From Pedobacter psychrotolerans (GTDB taxonomy: Bacteria > Bacteroidota > Bacteroidia > Sphingobacteriales > Sphingobacteriaceae), in contig NZ_SLWO01000003.1 in the NCBI RefSeq assembly GCF_004340665.1, forward strand, positions 620,001 through 684,000: a stretch of 64,000 bases of DNA. The letters run 5' to 3'. The position numbers and the translations under genes were made by a program. A model generated the notes under the pieces. It made no database searches and was not told the DNA's origin. It worked only from the letters and a program-made list of their open reading frames with translations. Positions 1 through 8,882 of the stretch are shown here, one piece after another (position 1 is the stretch's first letter; every line of letters begins with the position of its first letter).

Positions 1-821
1 TGGAAGATAACCCTTGCGAGGCCATTAAAACCAATGTAATGGGCACCAAGCTTTTGGCAGATCTTTCTGTAAAATATGGCGTCCGCAAATTTGTGATGAT
101 CTCTACAGATAAGGCCGTTAATCCGACCAATATCATGGGCGCATCGAAAAGGATTGCTGAAATTTATGTGCAGTCTTTAAATAATACATTGATTAATCAA
201 AATCACATTTTCAGCAACGGATTAAGTTATATCAATGAGCTGAATGTAAAACCGATTACCAAATTCATCACCACCAGATTTGGCAATGTGCTTGGCTCCA
301 ATGGTTCTGTTATTCCCCGGTTTAAACAACAAATTGAAAAAGGTGGACCAGTTACCGTTACGCATCCAGAAATTACCCGTTATTTCATGACCATTCCCGA
401 AGCGTGCCGCCTGGTGCTTGAAGCTGGAAATATGGGTGTAGGAGGTGAAATTTATATCTTTGATATGGGCAAATCGGTTAAAATTGTTGAGCTGGCCAAG
501 AAAATGATCCGATTAGCAGGCTTAATTCCCAATCAAGATATTAAAATCCAATACAGCGGCTTGCGCCCGGGAGAAAAACTGTTCGAAGAGTTATTGAATG
601 ACAATGAAAATACCATGCCTACGCATCACCATAAAATTATGATTGGGAAGGTAAGGGAATATATCTTTAATGATGTAGAACAACATATTTATAAACTGAT
701 TAACTGTGCCCGATCAAATGATAACCGCCAGGTGGTGGTGATGATGAAGCAACTGGTGCAGGAATACAAAAGCAATAATTCCATTTACGAAGAACTTGAT
801 CATACGAATGAAAAAAACTAA
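1..821 (+). CDS. CapD/WbpM-type nucleotide-sugar dehydratase/epimerase, C-terminal part
   Basis: The reading frame is open from base 3, so the 5' end lies outside the window and the first Met at 39 is internal. The visible part is the C-terminal half of an extended SDR domain. The STDKAVNP and MGASKR stretch carries the family's Lys, followed by TRFGNVLGSNGSVIP, THPEITRYFMT and the GLRPGEKLFEEL signature of the CapD/WbpM/PglF family. These enzymes convert UDP-GlcNAc or related sugars to 4-keto-6-deoxy products for capsule, O-antigen or glycan synthesis. Large members also have an N-terminal membrane domain, which cannot be seen here. The stop overlaps the start of the Wzi-like gene by 14 bases, so the two are probably cotranscribed. 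Exact substrate is unknown. Confidence 0.9.
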   Translation, partial: EDNPCEAIKTNVMGTKLLADLSVKYGVRKFVMISTDKAVNPTNIMGASKRIAEIYVQSLNNTLINQNHIFSNGLSYINELNVKPITKFITTRFGNVLGSNGSVIPRFKQQIEKGGPVTVTHPEITRYFMTIPEACRLVLEAGNMGVGGEIYIFDMGKSVKIVELAKKMIRLAGLIPNQDIKIQYSGLRPGEKLFEELLNDNENTMPTHHHKIMIGKVREYIFNDVEQHIYKLINCARSNDNRQVVVMMKQLVQEYKSNNSIYEELDHTNEKN

Positions 822-2439
822 TACTCCACGCTTAATTTTATTGTTTGTCCTGCTTTTTACCATTGTTTTTAATAAGGGTACTTTTGCACAAACGCCCAAT
901 CAAAATATCCCATACTCGTACCAGTTCTATCAGAAGTTGAACACTTCTGTATATGACATCAATTCCAGTTTTCACAGTTCCATCAGGGGCTTTTATGGCG
1001 ATGACAGCCTTTTGGTTGGTCAGTATCAATCTTTGATGAAATTAGGTACTGACAGTTTAAATAAAAGAAGCTGGGTAAGGCGAAAGCTGACCGAAGAGCA
1101 TCTGGTTAATTTCAACGGTGACGACTATCATGTTTACCTTGATTTTTTACCTGATTTCCAGATCGGAAAAGAATTTAAGGAAAGCAAAACCACTTGGTTA
1201 AATACCCGGGGTTTTCAGGTTGGTGGTGATATTGGCAAACAATTCTCCTTTTATGCCAGTGCTTATGAGAACCAGGGTGTTTTCGCCAATTATGTAACCG
1301 ACTTCATCAATACCAATCAAGTAGTACCCAGTGAGATGACAGGTAAACTGGACGGAAAAACCAAAGACTGGTCTTATGCTACGGCTTTACTGTCCTTTAC
1401 GCCTAATAAACATTTAAATATTGCTTTAGGTTACGACAAGAATTTTATTGGCGATGGTTACCGTTCCATGTTGCTATCTGATGTGGCCGCCAATTATTCT
1501 TTTTTAAGATTAAGAACTTCATTGGGGAATGTTCAATATCAAACCATATTTGCCTATATGCTGGATCCGGGTGCAGAGCGCTTTACCGAAGACAGAAGAT
1601 TAGGTGATCGGGGTAAGTGGATGGCCGCACATTACATAGACTGGAATATTACCAAACGTTTCTCTGCCGGCTTTTTTCAGGCGGTTACCTGGGCTGATGC
1701 CGAGAAAGAAGGCAAACGGGGATTTGACTTTAATTATGTGCATCCCTTTATCTTCCTGCGTTCTGTAGAGAGTGCCAATACCACCTCACCAGATAAAATG
1801 CGTTTGGGAATCAACCTGAAATATGAAATTTTGGAGAAAACAACGCTTTATGGTCAATTTATGTTTGATGAGTTTACAGCCAAAGAAGTTTTCGCCAATA
1901 CGGGTTACTGGGCCAACAAACATGCCATTCAGGTCGGTTTCAGAGGTTCGGACCTATTTAAGGTTCCCCGCTTAAATTACCTGGCTGAATTTAACACCGC
2001 CAAACCTTATACCTATTCTCATTTTGACCGTGTTTCCAATTACGCGGCCATGAACCAGCCCTTAGCCCATCCTTTTGGTGCAAATTTTAGGGAGTTTTTA
2101 GGTTTACTGAACTACAGCTATAAACGATTTGATTTTCAGGGCCAGATGATTTATGCCAATTATGGTGAAGATCCGGAAGGCTTAAATTATGGTAAGAATA
2201 TCTTTTTGAGCTATGATACCCGTGTGCAGGATTATGGTGTACATACCGGACAAGGGATTAAAACCAATCTTTTCTTTACGGAAGCTAAAGTTTCTTACCT
2301 GATTAATCCAAAATACAATTTGCGTGCAGAAGTTGGCGGCATCATCAGAAGAGAATCTTCAGCGGTGACTACACAGAATACAGGTTTAATTACCGTTGGG
2401 ATCAGAAGTACCTTCAGAAATTTATACCGCGATTTTTAA
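808..2439 (+). CDS. Wzi/RemB-type outer membrane beta-barrel protein
   Basis: This is a 543-residue protein with a signal peptide of about 27 residues, ending near NKGTFA before QTPNQ. The rest is rich in alternating aromatic and polar strands (FYASAYENQGVFANY, LNIALGYDKNFIGDGYRS) and ends in an aromatic residue (YRDF), as expected for an outer membrane barrel. The family resembles capsule assembly protein Wzi and the Flavobacterium gliding protein RemB. Location after a nucleotide-sugar dehydratase favours polysaccharide surface anchoring or export. A TTG start at 796 is possible, but ATG 808 gives the better signal peptide. The start lies inside the end of the upstream gene, suggesting translational coupling. 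The specific role is inferred. Confidence 0.75.
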   Translation: MKKTNTPRLILLFVLLFTIVFNKGTFAQTPNQNIPYSYQFYQKLNTSVYDINSSFHSSIRGFYGDDSLLVGQYQSLMKLGTDSLNKRSWVRRKLTEEHLVNFNGDDYHVYLDFLPDFQIGKEFKESKTTWLNTRGFQVGGDIGKQFSFYASAYENQGVFANYVTDFINTNQVVPSEMTGKLDGKTKDWSYATALLSFTPNKHLNIALGYDKNFIGDGYRSMLLSDVAANYSFLRLRTSLGNVQYQTIFAYMLDPGAERFTEDRRLGDRGKWMAAHYIDWNITKRFSAGFFQAVTWADAEKEGKRGFDFNYVHPFIFLRSVESANTTSPDKMRLGINLKYEILEKTTLYGQFMFDEFTAKEVFANTGYWANKHAIQVGFRGSDLFKVPRLNYLAEFNTAKPYTYSHFDRVSNYAAMNQPLAHPFGANFREFLGLLNYSYKRFDFQGQMIYANYGEDPEGLNYGKNIFLSYDTRVQDYGVHTGQGIKTNLFFTEAKVSYLINPKYNLRAEVGGIIRRESSAVTTQNTGLITVGIRSTFRNLYRDF

Positions 2440-2491
2440 TCTATTGCACATCACCTAATATGTTGTTATACCCTATCTAAATTCATGCATC

Positions 2492-3115
2492 ATGCTGCTC
2501 GTTGAAAAGACTTTTAATTATTTTAAACAAAGATTTCTGCGGAAGTTTTTATACCGGTATGGTTTCGGGAGTCCGGTAGGTAAAAACATCTGGGAAGCAC
2601 AGTTTAAGGGTGGCAAATGGGATTATCTCTATTCTGATCAGGAAGCCCTGCACTATAAAAGCATTTCGAAGTTCTATACCCAGTATGTTAAAGGAAGTGT
2701 GTTGGATGTGGGCTGCGGGCAGGGCGTATTATACCATTACCTGAAACCGGAACTCCGCGATGCGGATGTATATTTAGGGATAGATATTTCTGATACCGCC
2801 ATTACGCAAGCTAAAGTGAGTTTTCCAGAGCGCAGGTTCGAGCAAATGGATTATGATTATAGTAAGCTTATTGAACGCTTTGATGTGATCATTTTTAATG
2901 AATGTCTTTATTATTTTAAAAAACCTTTTGATAAACTGGCTTCCGGCATTACCGAAAACCTTAAGCCTGGCGGTTATGTGATTGTTTCTATTTTCTATTA
3001 TGCAGAACATGCTGTTTTATGGAAACGCTTAAATGAGCAGTATCAGTTTCTGGCGGTGGATGAGGTTACCAATGATAAAGGGCAGATGTGGAAAGTAGGA
3101 ATTTTTAAACCTTAA
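2492..3115 (+). CDS. Class I SAM-dependent methyltransferase
   Basis: This 207-residue protein has a Rossmann methyltransferase core. Motif I is SVLDVGCGQGVLYHYL (about residues 70-85), the acidic end of the next strand is in YLGIDIS, and motif IV is in FDVIIFNECLYYF, followed by LKPGGYVIVS. No membrane segment is seen. It follows the Wzi-like gene by 52 bases on the same strand, so it may modify a small molecule or sugar of the surface polysaccharide pathway. The substrate cannot be read from the sequence, and a general metabolite methyltransferase is equally possible. Confidence 0.85.
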   Translation: MLLVEKTFNYFKQRFLRKFLYRYGFGSPVGKNIWEAQFKGGKWDYLYSDQEALHYKSISKFYTQYVKGSVLDVGCGQGVLYHYLKPELRDADVYLGIDISDTAITQAKVSFPERRFEQMDYDYSKLIERFDVIIFNECLYYFKKPFDKLASGITENLKPGGYVIVSIFYYAEHAVLWKRLNEQYQFLAVDEVTNDKGQMWKVGIFKP

Positions 3116-3741
3116 GTTCATCCATTTTTCGTCATTGCTTTACGCTTTTTCGCGCGTAAGGTGCGGTTATTAAAAGATAGCTTTACTCCTTTAATAAGGC
3201 ATTCCTTCTGTTCGCAAAGACGCCGTATTATGGTAAGTAGCTTTTTTAGCTGGTAAGTTAATCTGTTTATAGGAATGATTTTAAATGGCAAACCTTTGGT
3301 TACGCATGATGTTTCTCTTTATTCGTCCTTGCGAGGCGGCTTTTCAGTCAATGAAGCAATCTATTTCATAAGAACAATCCTTTACGCTATTTCAAGGGCT
3401 TTCTCTTTGTTCGTAAAGGACGGAAATGGAGCTAATTGGCACTTGCTTAGCAGAACAATGTAAAAATGAAATAACATTTTTTCCAAATCTGATCGTAGAG
3501 GAAAGTATTTTTATTGTTGTGTTTCGACAGGCTCCTTTAGACAACAGCAGAAACGTATAGCGAGTCGGCTCGAGCCTAACCCAAGAATCCCTTATCAATT
3601 TTTAAAAGGTCTTTATTATCATCAAATCGACGCAATCATCCCGTGAAAAATCTATATTATTATTCCCCAGGAAATATCAAAGATAATACCTTACGTTATA
3701 GGCAAAAAACTTAAATTTGCGACAACAAAATCAAAAATATA
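3116..3741. other. 626-base gene-free region with degenerate dispersed repeats
   Basis: No convincing coding sequence is seen. The stretch from about 3320 to 3365 resembles a degenerate copy of the element repeated at 44.5-45.0 kb: CTTGCGAGG followed by GAAGCAATCT at 3353-3362. The word TTTCGACAGGCTCC at 3522-3535 is the reverse complement of the GAGCYTGTCGAA family seen at 28.47 and 30.43 kb. The last 30 bases hold the putative fumC promoter. Confidence 0.6.
3712..3719 (+). promoter_or_regulatory. Putative -7 box for fumC
   Basis: TAAATTTG matches the Bacteroidota sigma-70 -7 consensus TAnnTTTG and ends 22 bases before the fumC ATG. No clear TTG -33 element is visible at the usual distance, so support rests on the -7 box and position. 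Confidence 0.45.
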
Positions 3742-5139
3742 ATGAGTTTCAGAATAGAACACGATACCATGGGCGAGGTGCAGGTGCCAGCCGACAAATA
3801 CTGGGGTGCACAAACCGAACGCTCACGCAATAACTTCAAAATCGGACCAGAAGGTTCGATGCCTAAAGAAATTATTCATGCTTTTGGCTATTTGAAAAAA
3901 GCTGCTGCTTTGGCTAATACCGAGTTGGGTGTGCTCACTGCAGAAAAAGCAACATTAATTGCTAAAGCCTGTGATGAAATTATTGCTGGTGATTTAGATG
4001 ATCAGTTTCCATTGGTAATCTGGCAAACAGGTTCTGGTACGCAAAGTAACATGAACGGAAACGAAGTGATCGCTAACCGTGCACACGTGATAAATGGTGG
4101 CGCATTGGCTGATGATAAAAAAGTACTTCACCCGAATGATGATGTGAATAAGTCACAATCATCTAACGATACTTACCCAACTGCAATGCACATTGCAGCG
4201 TATAAATTGACGGTAGAAAATACCATTCCAGGTTTGGAGCATTTAAGAAATGCCCTGGCTAAAAAAGTAGAAGAATTTAATTCAATTGTTAAAACAGGCC
4301 GTACCCACTTTATGGATGCAACCCCGTTAACCTTGGGGCAAGAATTTTCTGGTTATGTACAACAAATTGATAACAGCATCAGGGCAATTAAAAATGCTTT
4401 GGTAATGGTTGCTGAGCTGGCTTTAGGTGGTACTGCGGTTGGTACAGGTTTAAATACACCAAAGGGATATGATGTTTTAGTTGCTCAAAAAATTGCTGAA
4501 TTAACAGGCTTACCTTTTGTTACCGCACCAAATAAATTCGAAGCTTTAGCAGCTCATGATGCGATGGTTGAACTTTCAGGCGCTTTAAAACGTACGGCAG
4601 TAGCATTGATGAAGGTTGCAAATGATGTTCGTATGTTAAGTTCTGGCCCACGTTGCGGTATTGGAGAAATTGTAATTCCAGATAATGAACCAGGTTCTTC
4701 CATCATGCCTGGAAAAGTAAACCCAACACAACCAGAGGCTTTAACCATGGTTTGTGCACAGGTAATTGGCAATGATGTAGCCGTTTCTGTAGGCGGGATG
4801 TCTGGCCATTTTGAATTAAATGTTTTCAAACCTTTAATTGCAGCTAACGTATTACAATCCGCTCGTTTAATTGGCGATGCCTGCGTTTCTTTCACGGATA
4901 AATGTGCAGAAGGAATTACCGCAAACTTACCAGAGATTGAGAAACATTTGCAAAACTCACTGATGCTGGTAACTGCTTTAAATCCGCATGTAGGTTATGA
5001 GAATGCGGCGAAAATTGCTAAAAAGGCACACAAAGAAAACAAAACACTAAAAGCTGCGGCTGTAGAGTTAGGCCTGTTAACCAACGAACAATTCGATGAG
5101 TGGGTTCGTCCGGAAGATATGGTTGGAAGTTTAAAATAG
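3742..5139 (+). CDS. fumC: Class II fumarate hydratase
   Basis: Catalyses the reversible hydration of fumarate to L-malate in the TCA cycle, in the cytoplasm. The 465-residue length is typical for the class II (iron-free) homotetrameric enzyme. Visible family motifs are SGTQSNMN near residue 100, [11 protein letters not shown] with H189, and the superfamily signature [15 protein letters not shown] starting at residue 318, which holds the catalytic Ser loop. Aspartase and argininosuccinate lyase share the fold, but the [13 protein letters not shown] and NDTYPTAMH stretches fit fumarase. It appears to be a single-gene unit, with its own -7 box upstream and a weak dyad just downstream. Confidence 0.96.
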   Translation: MSFRIEHDTMGEVQVPADKYWGAQTERSRNNFKIGPEGSMPKEIIHAFGYLKKAAALANTELGVLTAEKATLIAKACDEIIAGDLDDQFPLVIWQTGSGTQSNMNGNEVIANRAHVINGGALADDKKVLHPNDDVNKSQSSNDTYPTAMHIAAYKLTVENTIPGLEHLRNALAKKVEEFNSIVKTGRTHFMDATPLTLGQEFSGYVQQIDNSIRAIKNALVMVAELALGGTAVGTGLNTPKGYDVLVAQKIAELTGLPFVTAPNKFEALAAHDAMVELSGALKRTAVALMKVANDVRMLSSGPRCGIGEIVIPDNEPGSSIMPGKVNPTQPEALTMVCAQVIGNDVAVSVGGMSGHFELNVFKPLIAANVLQSARLIGDACVSFTDKCAEGITANLPEIEKHLQNSLMLVTALNPHVGYENAAKIAKKAHKENKTLKAAAVELGLLTNEQFDEWVRPEDMVGSLK

Positions 5140-5145
5140 CATATT

Positions 5146-5184
5146 CAGGCCTGGAAGATTTCAAAAGCTTTTAGGCCTGTTTTA
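5146..5184 (+). terminator. Possible terminator after fumC
   Basis: CAGGCCT at 5146-5152 pairs with AGGCCTG at 5173-5179 and is followed by TTTTAG. The loop is 20 bases and contains a self-complementary AAAAGCTTTT. The loop is long for an efficient terminator, so confidence is modest. Confidence 0.4.
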
Positions 5185-5209
5185 GATAGAAAGCTTAAGC
5201 AATAAAAAT

Positions 5210-5548
5210 ATGGATAGTTCAATAAGTGGATTTATATTTATCTTGATCAATATCATTTCTCCATTTCTGGTTTTCATTGCCTGCTGTTATTATTTGTTTA
5301 AAAGGATAAGTGCTGATGCGATCTTACTTTTTGTAGGCTCGGGAATTAGCTTGCTGTTAACAGGCTTCTATAGCTTTTTAATGCCTTACTTGGCCAGGGT
5401 AAATTACCTGCCGGCTGCAGAAGTAAATACCTACTATTCTATTGCAGGGATCATAGGGCTCATTGCTGGGATTTGTTTCGGTATTGGGCTTTTTATACTG
5501 ATTAACAGCTTATTAAATACCAATAAGATGCTTAATAAAAAGTCTTAA
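5210..5548 (+). CDS. Small integral membrane protein of unknown function
   Basis: This 112-residue protein is almost entirely hydrophobic. It has three predicted membrane segments, at about residues 6-30 (FIFILINIISPFLVFIACCYY), 35-60, and 77-105, the last rich in Gly and Ile. The short C-terminus ends in Asn and Lys residues. No family is recognised and no catalytic motif is visible. It sits 70 bases after fumC and 45 bases before a lipoprotein gene on the same strand, so it could share a transcript with the following envelope genes. Codon use looks like its neighbours. Confidence 0.7.
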   Translation: MDSSISGFIFILINIISPFLVFIACCYYLFKRISADAILLFVGSGISLLLTGFYSFLMPYLARVNYLPAAEVNTYYSIAGIIGLIAGICFGIGLFILINSLLNTNKMLNKKS

Positions 5549-5593
5549 CTCATAACTTTACCGATCACATTTAATTAATTTTGATAAATAACA

Positions 5594-6109
5594 ATGCCAA
5601 AATATAAAGTTGGACTGAAGCGTCTGAGCATGGTTTTCGTCGTTGCTGGTTTGTTATACTCCTCGTGTTCCAGGTTACCAAACATCCAGGGTAAAGGTGA
5701 AGCATTTATGCAAGGAGTTTGGAATGAAGATTCAGTTGCCTTTAGCCATAAACTAAGTAACTACACCCAACATCGTTTTAAGGTTACCTGCGATTCCATT
5801 TATATAGATTTGGTAACGCATAGCAAAGTCAATTTTTACGAAGATTCCTGTTACCACAATGGTGTATGGAAAGAGTATGCAAAAGGCGTTTATGCGGTTC
5901 GGGGTGATACCTTAATTGTAGGTGCTACCTTTACACATGCCAACTATAAACAAAAAATATCTGGCTGTTATCGCATCGGCCGATATGATAAAAATTTTCT
6001 GATTAAAAAACATTCGAGTGATACCTTAATACTGGAAAGCTTAAATGATCAAAGTGAAATCAAATTAGTGCTCAAAGAAAAAATAAACTGTGTCCAAAAA
6101 GAATTATAA
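5594..6109 (+). CDS. Hypothetical lipoprotein
   Basis: This 171-residue protein starts with a basic n-region and a hydrophobic stretch ending in LLYSSCSR, a plausible lipobox with Cys25. The mature part is small, beta-rich and contains several Cys (CDSIYIDL, EDSCYHNGVW, ISGCYRIG). Repeated phrases such as GVWKEYAKGVYAVRGDTLIVGATF suggest a small beta-sandwich or lipocalin-like fold. No family is recognised. It is followed one base later by the S1/P1 nuclease gene, so the two are very likely cotranscribed. Its function is unknown. Confidence 0.7.
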   Translation: MPKYKVGLKRLSMVFVVAGLLYSSCSRLPNIQGKGEAFMQGVWNEDSVAFSHKLSNYTQHRFKVTCDSIYIDLVTHSKVNFYEDSCYHNGVWKEYAKGVYAVRGDTLIVGATFTHANYKQKISGCYRIGRYDKNFLIKKHSSDTLILESLNDQSEIKLVLKEKINCVQKEL

Positions 6110-6110
6110 A

Positions 6111-6917
6111 ATGATATTTAAATTTATTAATAAGAAGCTAGCTATTGTAGCGGCCATCGGTTTGCTCGCTTATATGCCACTTCAGGCCAATGCCTGGGGT
6201 ATGATTGGCCATCGCATAGTTGGCGAAATTGCAGATGGCTATTTAAAGGGTAAAACCCGTAAAGCTATTCAGGCTATTTTAGGTACAGAATCATTGGCGA
6301 TGTCTGCCAACTGGGGTGATTTCATTAAATCGGATTCTACTTATAATTATATGTACAACTGGCATTTTGTGAATCTTCCAGGTGGATTGGATAAACAAGG
6401 CGTTTATAATATTTTAGAAACTGAAAAGGCACCAAATCTTTACAATAAAATCATCGACCTAACAGCTGTTTTAAAAAATGCAAATAGTACTGCCTCTGAA
6501 AAAAAAATAGCCCTAAGGATGTTGGTACACATGGCAGGCGATTTGTGTCAGCCGATGCATGTGGCGCATAAGGAAGATTTAGGTGGTAACAGGGTTTCGG
6601 TGATGTGGTTCAATGAAAAATCTAACCTGCACCGGGTATGGGACGAGCAATTAATCGAATACCAGCAGCTGAGTTATACCGAATTTGCAAAAGCAATTAA
6701 TCATCCTTCAGCTATTCAGCTCTATAACTGGCAAAATACCAGTCTAAAAGATTGTGTTTACGATGCCTATACCATTTGCAGCAAGATTTATGAGGGTACA
6801 AAACCTGATTCTAAATTAAGCTACCGTTATAATTTCGATTGGTCAGAAACCCTTAATCAGCAATTGTTAAAAGGTGGTGTTCGTTTGGCTAAGATGCTCA
6901 ACGATATTTACGGATAA
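6111..6917 (+). CDS. S1/P1-type zinc-dependent nuclease
   Basis: Predicted secreted or periplasmic endonuclease acting on single-stranded nucleic acids or 3'-nucleotides through a tri-zinc centre. A signal peptide (residues 1-28, ending PLQANA) leaves an N-terminal Trp29, which in this family binds zinc through its own amino group. WGMIGH follows at once, and HMAGDLCQPMHVAH provides further His and Asp ligands, then GGN and HRVWDEQLI. I chose ATG 6111, one base after the upstream stop, over GTG 6090, because it gives the cleaner signal peptide. It could scavenge phosphate and nucleotides. Family assignment is firm; substrate preference is not. Confidence 0.92.
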   Translation: MIFKFINKKLAIVAAIGLLAYMPLQANAWGMIGHRIVGEIADGYLKGKTRKAIQAILGTESLAMSANWGDFIKSDSTYNYMYNWHFVNLPGGLDKQGVYNILETEKAPNLYNKIIDLTAVLKNANSTASEKKIALRMLVHMAGDLCQPMHVAHKEDLGGNRVSVMWFNEKSNLHRVWDEQLIEYQQLSYTEFAKAINHPSAIQLYNWQNTSLKDCVYDAYTICSKIYEGTKPDSKLSYRYNFDWSETLNQQLLKGGVRLAKMLNDIYG

Positions 6918-6932
6918 TTTATTTCAACTTTA

Positions 6933-6960
6933 AATCCTCCAAAAATTGGGGGATTTTTCT
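6933..6960 (+). terminator. Terminator after the S1/P1 nuclease
   Basis: AATCCTCC and GGGGGATT form a stem (one G-T pair) around AAAAATT and are followed by TTTTCTTT, the form of a Rho-independent terminator. It lies 15 bases after the nuclease stop. Confidence 0.7.
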
Positions 6961-7012
6961 TTATGTAGCAAATTCATTGTTATTTTCGTTTACCTTATAC
7001 AAATCTAATCAT

Positions 7013-7432
7013 ATGAGAAAATTACTATTTGTGCTTTTAATTTGCACTGCAGTTGCCTGCACAAAGGATACCTATAAAACACTTATTTCAAAAAAATGGG
7101 TAATCGAGTCGGTAACAGTTACACCTGCAATGACTCTAGGCGGTAAGACTGACACCAATTATATAGCGCTATCAGGACCAGAAAATTGCGTAGCCAATTT
7201 ATCACTCTCTTTTGCTGCAGATAGTACTTATGTGGCTGGGGCTAATGGAGCGCTTTGCGATATGATGGCTGATGCCAGTGTAAAGACCTGGAAAAAAGAT
7301 GGCAATAAGATCGTTTTGTCTGCTTCTCCTTCCGCTCCGCTATCCTTCGACGGTAAAAAATTAACACAAACTACCACCACTCAACAAAACGGAACAACTT
7401 ATACCTTTTTGTATACTTATAAATCTAAGTAA
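7013..7432 (+). CDS. Lipocalin-like hypothetical lipoprotein
   Basis: This 139-residue protein starts MRKLLFVLLICTAVACTKD, a standard lipoprotein signal with Cys16 as the lipidated residue. The mature part has the pattern of small Bacteroidota lipocalin-like lipoproteins: KKWVIESVTV at the start, a central LSLSFAADSTYV strand, then KTWKKDGNKIVLS and a C-terminal TYTFLYTYK strand. The start at ATG 7013 is used instead of an upstream alternative at 6977, because it begins exactly at the signal peptide. The next gene starts 2 bases after its stop, so the phosphatase gene is probably cotranscribed. Ligand and role are unknown. Confidence 0.7.
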   Translation: MRKLLFVLLICTAVACTKDTYKTLISKKWVIESVTVTPAMTLGGKTDTNYIALSGPENCVANLSLSFAADSTYVAGANGALCDMMADASVKTWKKDGNKIVLSASPSAPLSFDGKKLTQTTTTQQNGTTYTFLYTYKSK

Positions 7433-7434
7433 AA

Positions 7435-7869
7435 TTGAAAATTTTAATGGTCTGCCTGGGTAATATTTGTCGTTCGCCTTTGGCTGAGGGCATCATGCGT
7501 CATCTGACAAAAGAACAAAACTTAGATTGGGAAATTGCATCAGCCGGAACAGGAAACTGGCACATCGGTCAGGCACCCGATCGTAGAAGCATAGCCGCAG
7601 CTCAAAGTTGTGGTTATGACATTAGTTTGCAAATAGCACAGCAATTTTCACCTGCTATGTTTTCGCAATACGATTGGATTTTGGTAATGGATAGAAAAAA
7701 TTTATTAGATGTAAAGAATTTAGCAAAAACTAAAGAAGCGCTACAGAAAGTCAAACTTTTTTTAGATGATGATGAATTGATAGATCCGTATTGGGACGAT
7801 ACTTTATTTGCACCAGTTTGTAAACAAGTTGAAGAAAGATGTAAAGAGATTATCAAAGAACTTTCTTAG
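7435..7869 (+). CDS. Low-molecular-weight protein-tyrosine phosphatase
   Basis: Predicted cytoplasmic phosphatase that removes phosphate from phosphotyrosine through a Cys-phosphate intermediate. The P-loop CLGNICRS gives Cys7 and Arg13 of the C(X)5R motif, and Asp117 in DPYWDD is the expected general acid. The 144-residue length is normal for the family. The start codon is TTG, placed directly before the P-loop strand. In many bacteria such enzymes act with tyrosine kinases in exopolysaccharide export, but no kinase is visible in this window. An arsenate reductase of the same fold is less likely because the DPYW motif is present. Confidence 0.93.
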   Translation: MKILMVCLGNICRSPLAEGIMRHLTKEQNLDWEIASAGTGNWHIGQAPDRRSIAAAQSCGYDISLQIAQQFSPAMFSQYDWILVMDRKNLLDVKNLAKTKEALQKVKLFLDDDELIDPYWDDTLFAPVCKQVEERCKEIIKELS

Positions 7870-7923
7870 ATTTAGGATTCGATCGTAATCGAACTGATAA
7901 TAAGCTAACCAAATTTTTTTAAA

Positions 7924-8688
7924 ATGAAAAAAATATTCGTACTGATGATTGCCCTGATCATCTGTCACAGTAATTTATTTGCTAAAATTAATTCTAGAGT
8001 TTTAGTCTTTTCTAAAACTACCGGTTATCGCCATGCTTCTATTGAAGAAGGTAAAAGAGCCATTATTCAGCTTGGTCAATTGCATCATTACGAGGTTGAT
8101 ACCACAGAAAATGCGGCACTATTTACCGAAGATAATTTAAAAAAATACGCAGCTGTTGTTTTTCTAAGCACAACTGGCGATGTGTTAAATAACGCACAGC
8201 AATCAGCCTTTCAACGCTATATTCAGGCTGGTGGTGGTTTTGTGGGTATTCACGCTGCTACGGATACCGAATATAACTGGCCCTGGTACGGAAAACTGGT
8301 GGGTGCCTATTTCATCAGTCACCCTGAAATACAGGAAGCAAGATTCATTATTAAAGATAAAAATCATCCTTCGACCAAGTTTTTAACAGATTCGATATGG
8401 ATGCACAAGGATGAACTTTATAATTTCAAGGATATCAATCCTGATCTAAAAGTGTTGATCACGATTGATGAAACATCCTACAAGGGTGGAAAAAATGGCA
8501 ACTTTCATCCATTTAGCTGGTATCATTCATTTGATGGTGGCAGGGCTTTTTATACGGCCATGGGACATACCAAAGAATGTTGGAGCGATCAAAAATTCTT
8601 GATGCATTTAAACGGAGGCATAACATATGCAATTGGGAAACATCAAAAATTAGATTACCATAAAGCAAAATCTAAACTCTTAAAATAA
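7924..8688 (+). CDS. Secreted ThuA-domain protein
   Basis: This 254-residue protein starts with a signal peptide (about residues 1-20, ending NLFAK) and continues as a ThuA-like, class I glutamine amidotransferase-like domain: VLVFSKTTGYRHASIEEG, YAAVVFLSTTGDVL, GGGFVGIHAATDTEYNWPWY, then GRAFYTAMGHTKECW near the C-terminus. ThuA-like proteins are common in Bacteroidota and have been linked to trehalose or other carbohydrate use, but their chemistry is poorly known. The signal peptide suggests periplasmic action. No carbohydrate gene lies directly beside it. Family assignment is strong; function is uncertain. Confidence 0.88.
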   Translation: MKKIFVLMIALIICHSNLFAKINSRVLVFSKTTGYRHASIEEGKRAIIQLGQLHHYEVDTTENAALFTEDNLKKYAAVVFLSTTGDVLNNAQQSAFQRYIQAGGGFVGIHAATDTEYNWPWYGKLVGAYFISHPEIQEARFIIKDKNHPSTKFLTDSIWMHKDELYNFKDINPDLKVLITIDETSYKGGKNGNFHPFSWYHSFDGGRAFYTAMGHTKECWSDQKFLMHLNGGITYAIGKHQKLDYHKAKSKLLK

Positions 8689-8882
8689 AATTTAAGCTGC
8701 CAATTTCTTTTTACATTAATCAGATAGATTATTTCAGCCTATAAAAGCTTTCTATAACACCAAATATTTGCTTCAGAAGGGTTAATTATATTAATATAAC
8801 ACTCGCAGGAATTAAAATTTGAAAATAATTATAAACTATTCCAGGTATAACATGTTCAGATAGTACATCAAAACTTATAAAC

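Noticed and set aside
3275..3463. 62-codon plus-strand frame in the gap before fumC
   Set aside because: It crosses degenerate repeat DNA, has no recognised motif, and lies in DNA of intergenic character.
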